In this document: positions 37,092 through 46,310 of the stretch, one piece after another | How the letters are laid out: each line of letters starts with the position of its first letter | How positions within the stretch are numbered: the stretch's first letter is position 1 | Assembly: GCF_000145215.1 (NCBI RefSeq) | Contig: NC_014392.1 | Location: 361,001-425,000 of the forward strand | Length of the DNA: 64,000 bases | Reading direction: 5' to 3' | DNA from: Caldicellulosiruptor obsidiansis OB47 | Lineage (GTDB): Bacteria > Bacillota > Thermoanaerobacteria > Caldicellulosiruptorales > Caldicellulosiruptoraceae | Notes under the pieces: generated by a model | What the model was told of the DNA's origin: nothing | Seen by the model: only the letters and a program-made list of their open reading frames with translations | The model's database searches: none | Translations under genes and position numbers: made by a program

Positions 37092-39197
37092 ATGCATAAA
37101 TTTGGCCTTTTTATAGCAAAGCATAGAAAACTTGTATTAGTGATTGCAGTTTTGCTTTTGATACCGTCAGTTTATGGGTTTATTACAACAAAGATAAATT
37201 ATGATATCCTCACATATTTGCCTAAGGATTTAGATTCCACAAAAGGGCAAGAAATACTTGACAAAGATTTCAAGCAAGCTGCAATATCTATGCTAATTGT
37301 AAAAGGTAAGATGAACATTTCTGATATTCAAAAGATGAAAGAAAAAATTTCAAAAGTTAATGGAGTTGAAAAAGTTATATGGATTGATGACTTTTTAGAT
37401 CCTACAATTCCAAAAGATATGTTACCAGAGGTATTAAGAACAACCTTCTATAGTAAAGACTCCACCCTTTTGTTGATTCAGTTCAGTAACTCTGCAGCAT
37501 CAATTGAAACACAGAACGCAATTTCTGAAATTAGAAAAATAGCTACAAAACAGTGTTTTTTGAGTGGTATGTCAGCAATAATCAAAGACACAAGAGATCT
37601 TTCAGACAGAGAAACTCCGCTTTATGTTGCTATTGCAGTTTTATTTATATTCATTCTATTAATTTTGACAATGGAATCTCCGGTAATACCAATCTTATTT
37701 TTGCTGAGCATTGGAATGGCTATTATCTATAACCTTGGGACAAATAAGTTCCTTGGACAGATTTCTTATATAACAAAGGCTTTAGCAGCAGTTTTGCAAC
37801 TTGGTGTAACCATGGATTTTTCAATCTTCCTTATGCACAGATATGATGAAGAAAGAAAAAGATTTGAATCAAAGGAAGAGGCTATGGCAGAGGCAATATC
37901 AAAGACCCTGGTTGCAATACTCTCAAGCGCTGCAACAGCCATTGCAGGATTTTTAGCACTTTGTGCAATGCGACTTAGAATCGGGGCAGATATAGGGATT
38001 GTCATGGCAAAAGGAGTATTTTTGGGCGTGCTTGGAACAATTACAATACTTCCAGCACTGATACTTGAATTTGATAATGCAATCCATAAATATAGGCTTA
38101 AAAACATATTGCCAACATTTAGCCATACAGCAAACTTTGTTTCTAAAAATTATGTAATTTTGTTTATAATCTTTCTCATTGCATTTATACCTGCTATATA
38201 TGGTAGAAATAATTTGAAGGTTTACTATAACCTTATTGATTCACTGCCAAAAACAATGAAGTCTGTTGAGGCAACTGATCTTCTCAAAAAAGAATATAAC
38301 ATGATTACTACTCATATGATTCTGGTTGACAGGTCTTTACCGGGTTACAAAATCAAAAGTATGTGTGAGGAAATTAAGAATGTAAAAGGTGTAGAGAAAG
38401 TTTTGGCATTTGATGAAGTTTTAGGTCCGGCTATACCGAAGAATTTTATTCCGCAAGAATTAAAAGATAATTTTGAAAAAGGTAAATATAAACTTATTAT
38501 GGTAAACTCTGCTTACAAAGCAGCAACGCAGGAGGAAAATCAACAGATAGAGATGATTCAGCATATTGTAAAGAAGTACAGCAAAAACTCTTATGTGACT
38601 GGAGAAGGTGTTTTGACAAAAGATATGATTGAAATGGCAGATATAGACCTCAAAAGAGTGGATTTTATTTCAATTTTAGCAATATTTATTATCATTTTGA
38701 TTACGTTTAAATCAATCTCAATACCAGTAATTTTGGTATCTGCTATAGAGCTTGCAATTTTGATTAATTTATCAATTCCATATTATACAAAAACAGTGGT
38801 GCCGTTTATTGCCTCAATAGTTCTTGGAACAATTCAACTTGGCTCTGCTATAAACTATGCCATTTTGATGACAACAAGGTTCAGGGAAGAAATACGAAAA
38901 GGACTTGACAGGTTTGAAGCTATAAGAGTAGCAGTGAAAACTTCTTCAAGGTCTGTTGTTACAAGTGCACTTGCGTTTGCATTTTCAACACTAGCAGTAG
39001 CAATCATTGCAAAAATAGATATGATAAGAAGTCTTTGTGAAATGCTCTCAAGAGGTGCAGTCATAAGTATGATAGTTATATTGTTTATTCTGCCATCATT
39101 GCTTCTTTTATTTGAAGGTGTTATTGCAAAAACAACGTTCAGCTGGGGAACAAAAAAAGCTTCAATAAAACCTGAAGAAGAATATGAGACTTTGTAG
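37092..39197 (+). CDS. RND-superfamily (MMPL-type) exporter
   Basis: 701 aa with 12 predicted membrane helices in two similar halves: one helix, a large outside loop, then five helices. Each half has the MMPL-type motif at the fourth or fifth helix (GVTMDFSIFLMHRYDEE; GSAINYAILMTTRFREE). Such pumps export lipids, peptides or drugs. It is in an operon with the LxxG-repeat protein 31 bases downstream, a pairing seen for Gram-positive MMPL proteins, and is controlled by the palindromic promoter upstream. Confidence 0.88.
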   Translation: MHKFGLFIAKHRKLVLVIAVLLLIPSVYGFITTKINYDILTYLPKDLDSTKGQEILDKDFKQAAISMLIVKGKMNISDIQKMKEKISKVNGVEKVIWIDDFLDPTIPKDMLPEVLRTTFYSKDSTLLLIQFSNSAASIETQNAISEIRKIATKQCFLSGMSAIIKDTRDLSDRETPLYVAIAVLFIFILLILTMESPVIPILFLLSIGMAIIYNLGTNKFLGQISYITKALAAVLQLGVTMDFSIFLMHRYDEERKRFESKEEAMAEAISKTLVAILSSAATAIAGFLALCAMRLRIGADIGIVMAKGVFLGVLGTITILPALILEFDNAIHKYRLKNILPTFSHTANFVSKNYVILFIIFLIAFIPAIYGRNNLKVYYNLIDSLPKTMKSVEATDLLKKEYNMITTHMILVDRSLPGYKIKSMCEEIKNVKGVEKVLAFDEVLGPAIPKNFIPQELKDNFEKGKYKLIMVNSAYKAATQEENQQIEMIQHIVKKYSKNSYVTGEGVLTKDMIEMADIDLKRVDFISILAIFIIILITFKSISIPVILVSAIELAILINLSIPYYTKTVVPFIASIVLGTIQLGSAINYAILMTTRFREEIRKGLDRFEAIRVAVKTSSRSVVTSALAFAFSTLAVAIIAKIDMIRSLCEMLSRGAVISMIVILFILPSLLLLFEGVIAKTTFSWGTKKASIKPEEEYETL

Positions 39198-39228
39198 AGA
39201 AAGAGTAAAAAAAGGAGAGTGAAATAAT

Positions 39229-41427
39229 ATGATGAGAAATATAAGATTTTTAAAATTAATTTCTCTGTGTGTTGCAACAGTGTTTTTATTAACAAACGTT
39301 GCTTTTGCTGGTGAAGCTGTAAAGAAAGAAACAGTGTACGTTATTTTAGATGCTACCGGAAAAGTAAAAAGTCAGATAGTAACTGACTGGATACATTCAG
39401 ATACTCCAAATTCTACAATAAAAGACAAATCAGAGCTTGAAAATATAGTAAATCTAAAAGGTGACGAAAGTCCCCAAAAGGATGGTAAATATATTACATG
39501 GAAGTTAAATACCAATGATTTATTCTATCAGGGAACTATATCAAAGCAACTTCCTTTTATAGTTTCAATTAAATATTACTTGAATGGAAAAGAGATAGAA
39601 CCTCAATATTTAGCAGGAAGGTCTGGAAAGGTAAAAATTAAAATAGAAGTTGAAAATAAGCAGCACAAGATTGTAAAGATTAATGGAAAGAATAAAACAA
39701 TCTATCTACCTTTGACTTTTGCTGCAGTTGTAAATCTTCCTCTTGATAAATTTGAGAATGTCAAGACAAATGTTGGTGAGGTGATAACAGAGGGAAATAC
39801 ACAGGCTGTGGTTTCGGTGCTTTTACCTGGTCTTTTGGAGAGCCTTGGGATGAAGAGTGAAAATGATATTGTAGATATTCCAAAATATATAGAAATCACA
39901 GCTGCTTGTAAGTATTTTGAGCTTTCTCCAATCTATATGGTTGCAACAAATAAACTACTTGACATAAAAGACATAAAAGAGATTGATTCAATTGATAGTT
40001 TGCAAAAAGCTATTAATACACTTTACACATCAAGTGAAAAAATCCTTGAAGGTGCTGTAAAACTTTCTGGTGGAGAGAAAGAGTTTACACTGAATTTTGA
40101 AAAGTTTACAAATGGTTTAAAACTTTTATCAGATGCGTCAGGTCAACTTTGTAAAGGAATAGAAAGTCTTGAAGACGGAACAAATAAACTCTATACATCC
40201 TCAAAACAGCTGAAGATAGGAACAGGTGAACTTAATAAAAACTCTCAAAAGCTTTACAAAGGTGTGGCAGAGTTTGGAGATGGGGTTTATAAATACACAT
40301 ATGCAACTTCACAGTTTTCAGACGGTGCAATAAAAATAGTAGATGGATATGAGCTTCTTTTTGCAAAGAATCAAGAACTATTTGAAGCTGTAAAAAAAGT
40401 ATCATCTGGTCTTGATTTAGCTACTTCTTCACAGAAGGATTTAGTGGCTGGGGCAAAGAAGCTGGAGGATGCAATTCAAAATCTTCTTGAAGGGAATAAA
40501 AAGGAACTTGAGGTTTTGAACATAGTTTACAATGGATTTGATGCAATTATTTCTGGTTTACAAAAGTTAGAAAGTATTCCTGTTGTTAAGGATGTGGTTT
40601 CAAACCTTATAGCAGGGATTGACAAACAAAGACAGGCAATAAAGGGTTTAATTGATTCAAAACAGGCAATGATAAATGGTCTTTCACAGATTCTTGATAA
40701 TTTAAAAAAGATGTCTCAGGGGCAAGAAAAGTTAAGCATAGCTTTGATGCAGTTGAAAGATGCACAGGCTAAAATTGCAAACTCGTCTGATTTGATTGTA
40801 CAGAATCAAAAACTTTTAAAACAGTCAGCGACTAAGCTAAAAGATAGTAAAAATATTTTGGATGAAGGAGCAAAAAAACTTTTAAATTCAAAAGATCAAC
40901 TTGTAAACGGTACAAAATCATTTTGTGAAGGGATAGAAAAACTTGATAGTGCAACGGCACAGTTTGTCTCTGGCACAGAAAAGTTGAATGAAGGTGCAAA
41001 ACAGCTCTCTGGTGGGATGATGGAATTTGATAAAAATATAAAAATGGTTTATTCGGCATCAGGGAAACTTTTAGAAGGTTCAAAAAAACTTGAAGATGGT
41101 GCAGAGTCTCTTAGTATTAATTATCATAAATTTCACAACGAAGGTATACAAAAGCTGTATTCTAAAGCAGATGAGACAATAGAAAAACTAAATGATATAA
41201 AGGATACTTTAAATGAGCTTAAAGAATTTTCACAAAGTTATAAGACATTTTCTGGTATTTCAGATGAACTTGATGGTGAAGTGAAATTTATTTTAAAGAC
41301 AGATGAGATAAAAGCAAAGGAAGAAAAACAGGTTTTAAAAGAAATAAAAACAGTAAGTTTACAGAATAATGAGAAGAAAAGTTTTTGGAAGTGGCTTTTA
41401 GGGCTTTTGCATATCAAGGTGGAATGA
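39229..41427 (+). CDS. Exported LxxG heptad-repeat coiled-coil protein
   Basis: 732 aa. Signal peptide (FLKLISLCVATVFLLTNVAFA). Residues ~30-240 are a beta-rich head. From ~260 to ~660 come many xxxLxxG-type heptads (TGELNKNSQKLYKGVAEF, KLNEGAKQLSGGM), the repeat family known from YhgE/Pip and from partners of MMPL pumps. The C-terminus ends with a basic, slightly hydrophobic stretch (SFWKWLLGLLHIKVE). Likely a periplasm-like or wall-spanning partner of the exporter. Start ATG 39229 after AAAGGAGAG. Confidence 0.85.
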   Translation: MMRNIRFLKLISLCVATVFLLTNVAFAGEAVKKETVYVILDATGKVKSQIVTDWIHSDTPNSTIKDKSELENIVNLKGDESPQKDGKYITWKLNTNDLFYQGTISKQLPFIVSIKYYLNGKEIEPQYLAGRSGKVKIKIEVENKQHKIVKINGKNKTIYLPLTFAAVVNLPLDKFENVKTNVGEVITEGNTQAVVSVLLPGLLESLGMKSENDIVDIPKYIEITAACKYFELSPIYMVATNKLLDIKDIKEIDSIDSLQKAINTLYTSSEKILEGAVKLSGGEKEFTLNFEKFTNGLKLLSDASGQLCKGIESLEDGTNKLYTSSKQLKIGTGELNKNSQKLYKGVAEFGDGVYKYTYATSQFSDGAIKIVDGYELLFAKNQELFEAVKKVSSGLDLATSSQKDLVAGAKKLEDAIQNLLEGNKKELEVLNIVYNGFDAIISGLQKLESIPVVKDVVSNLIAGIDKQRQAIKGLIDSKQAMINGLSQILDNLKKMSQGQEKLSIALMQLKDAQAKIANSSDLIVQNQKLLKQSATKLKDSKNILDEGAKKLLNSKDQLVNGTKSFCEGIEKLDSATAQFVSGTEKLNEGAKQLSGGMMEFDKNIKMVYSASGKLLEGSKKLEDGAESLSINYHKFHNEGIQKLYSKADETIEKLNDIKDTLNELKEFSQSYKTFSGISDELDGEVKFILKTDEIKAKEEKQVLKEIKTVSLQNNEKKSFWKWLLGLLHIKVE

Positions 41428-41450
41428 TGCAAAAGCCCTCTTTTTTTATT
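41400..41450 (+). terminator. Strong terminator overlapping the end of the LxxG gene
   Basis: AGGGCTTTTGCA (41400-41411) and TGCAAAAGCCCT (41428-41439) form a perfect 12-bp stem followed by C and seven T. The left arm lies inside the last codons of the gene. Confidence 0.92.
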
Positions 41451-41454
41451 TTAT

Positions 41455-41491
41455 TTGACAATTAAAACATGTGTGTTATATTATATATAAC
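41455..41491 (+). promoter_or_regulatory. Promoter and putative GntR operator
   Basis: TTGACA (41455-41460) with TATATT (41477-41482) after a 16-base spacer. Over the -10 lies the palindrome GTTATA-TTATA-TATAAC (41475-41491), a shape used by YtrA-type GntR repressors. The operon it starts includes such a regulator (42320), so autoregulation is likely. Confidence 0.6.
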
Positions 41492-41520
41492 ATATATAAC
41501 TTAAAAAGAGGTGCTTTGTT

Positions 41521-42303
41521 TTGATATCTAATTTAAAAATTATCTTTATGTGCATTACACTTATTATTTCAGTGTTCTTTCCGTTTGTGCTGGCAGTGAT
41601 TGTTTTAAAAAAGTACTCGGGAGTTTTGAAGTCAATATTAATAGGAGCGTTGATATTTTTCATTTCTCAGATTGTTCTGAGAATGCCTATAATTCAGATT
41701 TTATCAAAACAAAATTACTTTATAGAATTTTCCAAACATTACATTTTATATTCTCTATTTTTAGGCATGACAGCTGGAATTTTTGAAGAGATTGGTAGAT
41801 ACATTGGTTTTAGAGGGTTTTTAAAAGATAGGCTCAACTATCAAAATGGTATTGCTTATGGAATTGGGCATGGGGGAATTGAGTCAGTTTTAATTGTTGG
41901 GATAACCTATATAAATAACATTGTGTATTCATTCTTAATCAATGCTGGAATTTTAGATTCGCTTCTAAAAGGCAAGGTTGGAGCTGGGGTAGTCGGTACT
42001 ATAAAAAGTGCCCTGATAAATACGCCAGATTCGGCGTTTCTTTTTGCCGGCTTTGAAAGAATCTTCACAATGGCAATTCAGATTGCTCTTTCGCTTTTGG
42101 TTCTGGTAGCTGTTAAGAAAAGAAAGCTTTATTATCTTCTTCTGGCGATATTGCTTCACACAATTATTGATGCACCGGTTGCGTACATGTCATTATTGAA
42201 AGTTAATATATTTGTTCTTGAGTTTGTAGTTTTGCTATGGGCTGTGTTGAGCTTGGTCTACATTATAAAGTGGCAAGACATTCATAGAATACAAGAAAAC
42301 TAA
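41521..42303 (+). CDS. YhfC-family intramembrane metalloprotease-like protein
   Basis: 260 aa with about seven membrane helices. Candidate active-site residues lie in membrane context: EEIGRYIGFRGF (EExxR-like) and GIGHGGIES, with a later His (LLHTIIDAP), as in YhfC/CPBP-type intramembrane proteases. TTG start 41521 after AGAGGTG. First gene of a three-gene operon with a GntR repressor. Substrate unknown. Confidence 0.85.
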   Translation: MISNLKIIFMCITLIISVFFPFVLAVIVLKKYSGVLKSILIGALIFFISQIVLRMPIIQILSKQNYFIEFSKHYILYSLFLGMTAGIFEEIGRYIGFRGFLKDRLNYQNGIAYGIGHGGIESVLIVGITYINNIVYSFLINAGILDSLLKGKVGAGVVGTIKSALINTPDSAFLFAGFERIFTMAIQIALSLLVLVAVKKRKLYYLLLAILLHTIIDAPVAYMSLLKVNIFVLEFVVLLWAVLSLVYIIKWQDIHRIQEN

Positions 42304-42319
42304 AAGGGCGGAAAGTGTG

Positions 42320-42706
42320 ATGTTTATAAAAATTGACTTTACCTCTGACATACCAATTTATGAGCAAATAAAGAACCAAATAATAGAGGCAGTAGCAAGA
42401 GGAGAACTTCAAAATGGTGATAGTCTTCCTTCTATCCGAGACCTTGCAAGCGAAATCGGCGTCAACATGCACACAGTTGCAAAGGCATATAATGAGCTCA
42501 AATACATGGGACTTATTGCTATTAACAAAAAGCATGGGGCTTATATTGCTGTGAGTAAAAATTATGATAAAGAGTTTTTAAATGAGATAATAAAAGAAGT
42601 TACCCCAATTGTTGCAAAAGCCATTTGCAAGGGTATGAATAAGTATGAATTAATAAGGTTGATTGAAACTATTTTTGATGATTTTGGGGGAAAGAAAGAT
42701 GCATGA
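42320..42706 (+). CDS. GntR-family (YtrA-type) transcriptional regulator
   Basis: 128 aa: winged helix-turn-helix (IPIYEQIKNQIIEAVARGEL, LPSIRDLASEIGVNMHTV, then AYNELKYMGLI) plus a short helical tail and no ligand domain, which defines the YtrA subgroup. Such regulators usually sit with membrane or ABC genes and repress their own operon; the palindrome at 41475 is the candidate site. ATG 42320; overlaps the next gene by 8 bases. Confidence 0.92.
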   Translation: MFIKIDFTSDIPIYEQIKNQIIEAVARGELQNGDSLPSIRDLASEIGVNMHTVAKAYNELKYMGLIAINKKHGAYIAVSKNYDKEFLNEIIKEVTPIVAKAICKGMNKYELIRLIETIFDDFGGKKDA

Positions 42707-43832
42707 AAAACTACTGATTTTTATCCTTTCTTTTCCTGCACAGATTTTTCTTGTTCTACTGTGTTTTTTTATTCCGTACTTTTCGAGAGAGCATATTTTG
42801 TTTGGGGTAAACGTTCCGCCTACTATTAAAAAAAGTGAAGTTACAAAGAAATTTTATAAAGAATACTGGAAAAACTTTGCTCTAACAGTTTTAATTCCTA
42901 CTTTGTTGTTTTTCTATATTCTTTTTGAGAGTACAGAGAGAGTTTTGATAAAATACAACATATTATATCCACTGTTTGTCATTGTTTTAATGACACTCAA
43001 TCACTATGTAATCTACAGAAAAGTTTTAAAAGCTAAGAAAAAAGGTAATTGGCAAGAAGGAAAAAAGCAAATTGTGGTTGTCCCTATTAAAAAGGATAAA
43101 AAAGGGGGATATCCGTCAAGGTTGTGGTTTTTAGTACCAATTGGTGTGTTTATAGGTTTGTTAATAATAACTGTAGTGAGATACAACCAACTTCCTAAGA
43201 TAATTCCACTTCATTACAACCTAAAGCTTGAAGTTGATTATATTGGGCCAAAGTCAGAACTCATAAAGCCTCTCAGTGTGATGTTTGGAAGTATGTTGTT
43301 AGCTCAGGGACTGGGATATTTTGTTTATGAGCTAACAAAAAAAGGTAAAATGAAACTGAGTATATATTTTCCTGAGAAATCTGCAGAGCAGAACGAGAAA
43401 GTAAAAAGCTATACAGCGTACTTTTTGATTTGGATTTTAGTCTTAATAGAGCTTATAATGGGTTTGGTTATTTTTTCAATGCTTGACATCATAAATATTC
43501 AAACCACGTTGGCCTTACTTCCAGTTTTTCTCATATTTCCCTTAATAACATTAGGATATTATCTTATGAAAGTATTCAACATTAATTCTGAAAGATTAAA
43601 TTTGATGCCAGAAGAAAAAATATCCGAAAAAATAATTGACAGAGATGACGACAAATACTGGATTGCAGGGATGTTTTATTACAATCCTGACGACCCTGCC
43701 CTCTTTGTCGAAAGGCGGGTTGGGGGATTTGGCTGGGATTTAAACTACGCAAAGCCGCTTGGCAAGTTCATAGGGTTTTTAATAATTGGTATTTTGGTTG
43801 CAGTAGTAGTTGTGAGTTTGGTTTTGATTTGA
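42699..43832 (+). CDS. DUF1648/DUF5808 membrane protein
   Basis: About 377 aa, seven or so membrane helices. A DUF1648-like stretch (LPKIIPLHYNLKLEVDYIG) and a C-terminal DUF5808-like stretch (DDKYWIAGMFYYNPDDP) are recognisable. These proteins accompany YtrA-type regulators in Firmicutes and may sense or respond to envelope stress. ATG 42699 after GGGGGAAAG; the frame opens upstream at 42663 inside the GntR gene. Confidence 0.85.
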   Translation: MHEKLLIFILSFPAQIFLVLLCFFIPYFSREHILFGVNVPPTIKKSEVTKKFYKEYWKNFALTVLIPTLLFFYILFESTERVLIKYNILYPLFVIVLMTLNHYVIYRKVLKAKKKGNWQEGKKQIVVVPIKKDKKGGYPSRLWFLVPIGVFIGLLIITVVRYNQLPKIIPLHYNLKLEVDYIGPKSELIKPLSVMFGSMLLAQGLGYFVYELTKKGKMKLSIYFPEKSAEQNEKVKSYTAYFLIWILVLIELIMGLVIFSMLDIINIQTTLALLPVFLIFPLITLGYYLMKVFNINSERLNLMPEEKISEKIIDRDDDKYWIAGMFYYNPDDPALFVERRVGGFGWDLNYAKPLGKFIGFLIIGILVAVVVVSLVLI

Positions 43833-43932
43833 TTTTGTCCGATTCATGCTTACGTTAAGATGTGGTATAATAATACTGTAGAGATTATTCTAACTCTTCT
43901 TTAAAATTTGATTTCTAAGGAGAATTAGTTAA

Positions 43933-44895
43933 ATGGACAATGAAAACAAGGAAAAACTTCCTGCAAAAGAGCATGATTCCACTTTTAAACTTCTTTTTGA
44001 AAATCCTAAGGATGTTTATCTTTTGGTGAGCAAAATTATAAACTATAGTTGGGCGAACGAAATACGTGAAAGCTCAATTGAAATAAAAAAGACAAATTAC
44101 ATTACAAAGGAATTTTCGCAAGTAGAAGCAGATGTTGTAGCAAAAGCAAGGCTAAAAGACAGAGATATATATTTTTATATATTGATAGAAAATCAATCAA
44201 CTATAGCAAAAGACATGCCTGAAAGGTTATTACGATATATGATTTCGATATGGGCAGAGGAAATACGAAATGGTGTTGAAAAACTGCCAGCTATTATTCC
44301 TATTGTAGTTTACAACGGGCTTGATAGAAGATGGGAAGTACCCACAGATATAGTTGGAGCATTTGATATTTTTAAGGATGATATTTTTAAGTACAAAGTT
44401 GTAGATATCGCTCAAGTTGACATTAAAAATTATTTAGAAGAGGAAGATGTTTTAACACCAATAATTTTCTATTTAGAACAGGTGAGGAATGACAGTAATG
44501 AATTAATTTGCAGATTACAAGAAATTGCTCAAAGCTTAATGAAGCTGAGTTTTAATAATATCGAAAGGTTTTTACTATGGTCACAGCATGTTATAAGACC
44601 AAGATTAGGAGAGAAGCAAAAGAAAGAATATGACAAGATTGTTGAGAGAGTAAAGCAAAAGGGGGTGGAGGTAATGGGTGAGTTTGTGTCAAATGTGGCA
44701 AGACTTTTGGATGAAACAAAAACAAAAGAGTTTTTAGCAGGAATTCAACAGGGAATTCAACAAGGTATTCAGCAAGAGAGAATAGAGACAGCAAAAAGAA
44801 TGATTCAGTTAGGAATTTCGTATGAGGTCATCTCTAAGGCAACGAACCTTAGTATTGAGGAGATTGAAAAAATAGCACGCGAACAGATTAACTAA
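43933..44895 (+). CDS. Rpn-family recombination-promoting nuclease (PD-(D/E)XK)
   Basis: 320 aa. The N-terminus (KEHDSTFKLLFENPKDVYLL) and the nuclease core (EFSQVEADVVAKARL, then FYILIENQS) mark the Rpn/transposase_31 family, whose members cut DNA and stimulate RecA-independent recombination. Near the end, GIQQ is repeated three times by near-identical 12-base units (44740-44775), then comes a helix-turn-helix-like tail (GISYEVISKATNLSIEEI). A TATAAT (43866-43871) lies 60 bases before the ATG. Single-gene unit before the thiamine operon. Confidence 0.9.
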   Translation: MDNENKEKLPAKEHDSTFKLLFENPKDVYLLVSKIINYSWANEIRESSIEIKKTNYITKEFSQVEADVVAKARLKDRDIYFYILIENQSTIAKDMPERLLRYMISIWAEEIRNGVEKLPAIIPIVVYNGLDRRWEVPTDIVGAFDIFKDDIFKYKVVDIAQVDIKNYLEEEDVLTPIIFYLEQVRNDSNELICRLQEIAQSLMKLSFNNIERFLLWSQHVIRPRLGEKQKKEYDKIVERVKQKGVEVMGEFVSNVARLLDETKTKEFLAGIQQGIQQGIQQERIETAKRMIQLGISYEVISKATNLSIEEIEKIAREQIN

Positions 44896-44933
44896 AGCTT
44901 AGACGACTTGAGAAACTTTATACACACAATTTC

Positions 44934-44962
44934 TTGCACAATGTATTTTAAAGTGCTATACT
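44934..44962 (+). promoter_or_regulatory. Promoter of the thiamine operon
   Basis: TTGCAC (44934-44939), 17-base spacer, TATACT (44957-44962), placed about 30 bases before the riboswitch. Confidence 0.7.
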
Positions 44963-44992
44963 AAAAAGTGAAAAATTAAATATAGTGGTTTT

Positions 44993-45096
44993 AAGGGGGA
45001 GCTGAGCGGGGCAAAGCTCGGCTGAGAGTAGGCACTAAAAATCCCTGTGCCTTGACCCTTTGAACCTGATCCGGGTAATGCCGGCGAAGGGAGAAA
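44993..45096 (+). promoter_or_regulatory. TPP (thiamine pyrophosphate) riboswitch
   Basis: The conserved THI-box is complete: GGGGGAGCTGAGC opening, CTGAGAGTAGG (45022 region), and ACCCTTTGAACCTGATCCGGG followed closely by TAATGCCGGCGAAGGGA closing. The P3-side stem includes GAGC...GCTC. It precedes a terminator and the thiS gene. TAATGCCGG (45076-45084) can alternatively pair with CCGGCATTA (45129-45137) in the terminator, giving a visible antiterminator. Confidence 0.97.
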
Positions 45097-45108
45097 ACAG
45101 CGTTTAAG

Positions 45109-45153
45109 AGCCTTTAATGCAAAATAGTCCGGCATTAAAGGCTTTTTGTTTTG
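45109..45153 (+). terminator. Riboswitch-controlled terminator
   Basis: AGCCTTTAATGC (45109-45120) and GCATTAAAGGCT (45132-45143) form a 12-bp stem followed by TTTTTGTTTT. Its loop and 3' arm hold the sequence complementary to the aptamer's closing strand, so TPP binding should favour termination. Confidence 0.92.
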
Positions 45154-45251
45154 GAAAAAATAAAGTCTCCCACCATCAAAAGCTTTTCAAACAATAATTT
45201 TAAATTGGCTACCGGCAAAGGCGGCCTTTTGTTTTAAAGGAGGTGAAAGTC

Positions 45252-45443
45252 TTGATAAGGGTAAATGACAAAGAGATGGAGTTTTGCGGGAATGTTCTTG
45301 AGCTTTTGCTAAGTCTTAATTTAAATCCTCAAGTCTGTGCAGTTTTAGTCAATGGCGAAATTGTGAAAAAAAAGTTGTGGGAAAATTTATTGCTCAAAGA
45401 CGGAGATTATGTTGAAATTGTCAGCTTTGTAGGCGGTGGTTAA
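45252..45443 (+). CDS. thiS: Sulfur carrier protein ThiS
   Basis: 63 aa, ending in the required Gly-Gly (VSFVGGG), the site that ThiF adenylates and that becomes a thiocarboxylate. TTG 45252 lies 9 bases after AAAGGAGG; GTG 45243 touches the Shine-Dalgarno sequence and is less likely. First gene after the riboswitch terminator. Confidence 0.92.
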   Translation: MIRVNDKEMEFCGNVLELLLSLNLNPQVCAVLVNGEIVKKKLWENLLLKDGDYVEIVSFVGGG

Positions 45444-45496
45444 GTGCTTCAAGTTTTGCAAGTTTAAAAACTATACGCAGAAAGGAGACGATTGAT

Positions 45497-46261
45497 ATGT
45501 TCGAGGTAGGTGGCAAGACCCTCAAATCAAGACTTTTTGTTGGCACAGGAAAGCTTCCTGACTACTCACTTATTGAAAAAATGTACTATGAGGCAGGGGT
45601 AGAAGTTTTTGCAGTAGCTGTGAGACGAATTGGGCCTAACACTAAGCATACCAAAAATGTGTTAGAATATATCCCTAAAGATGCAATAATCATGGTAAAT
45701 ACTTCAGGTGCGCAGGACCATAAAGAGGCTGTAAAGATTGCAATGATAGGAAGAGAGCTTACAAATTCCAACTGGGTAAAGGTTGAGATTGAAAAAGACA
45801 CAAAGTATCTTTTCCCGGACAGTATTGAGACTTTGAAAGCCTGTGAAATTCTTGTAAAAGAAGGGTTCAAAGTATTTCCGTATATATACCCAGATTTAAA
45901 TCTTGCAAAAGAACTTGAACAAATTGGTGTTGAGGCTGTCATGCCGCTTGGCTCACCAATTGGGACAAACAAAGGTATAGGTTGTGAAGTGCTTTTAAAA
46001 CCAATTATAAACGAGATAAAAATCCCTGTCATAATTGATGCTGGGATAGGAAGACCATCTCACGCGGCAAAGGCTATGGAGATGGGAGCTGATGCTGTGC
46101 TTATCAACACAGCAATTGCAACATCTTCAGACCCTGTGAAAATGGCTTTAGCATTTTCTAAAGCTGTTGAGGCAGGAAGGCTTGCTTTTGAGGTTGGACT
46201 TTTGAAAGAATATGAGTATGCTCAAGCATCATCACCTTTGGAAGATTTTATAACAGGCTAA
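45497..46261 (+). CDS. thiG: Thiazole synthase ThiG
   Basis: 254 aa, full-length TIM barrel. Hallmarks: GTGKLPDYSLIE at the start, the lysine in WVKVEIEK that forms the Schiff base with DXP, PYIYPDL, and the phosphate-binding loops LGSPIGT and DAGIGRPSHA. Builds the thiazole ring from DXP, dehydroglycine and ThiS thiocarboxylate. Good AAAGGAG ribosome-binding site. Confidence 0.97.
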   Translation: MFEVGGKTLKSRLFVGTGKLPDYSLIEKMYYEAGVEVFAVAVRRIGPNTKHTKNVLEYIPKDAIIMVNTSGAQDHKEAVKIAMIGRELTNSNWVKVEIEKDTKYLFPDSIETLKACEILVKEGFKVFPYIYPDLNLAKELEQIGVEAVMPLGSPIGTNKGIGCEVLLKPIINEIKIPVIIDAGIGRPSHAAKAMEMGADAVLINTAIATSSDPVKMALAFSKAVEAGRLAFEVGLLKEYEYAQASSPLEDFITG

Positions 46262-46310
46262 AATATATATTTCAAATATTTCAAACAAAAAAAGAAGGTG
46301 CTAAGTAAAA

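Noticed and set aside
45210..45236. Second small hairpin AAAGG-CGG-CCTTT before thiS
   Set aside because: Three-base loop and short stem next to the Shine-Dalgarno sequence; the main terminator at 45109 already explains control.
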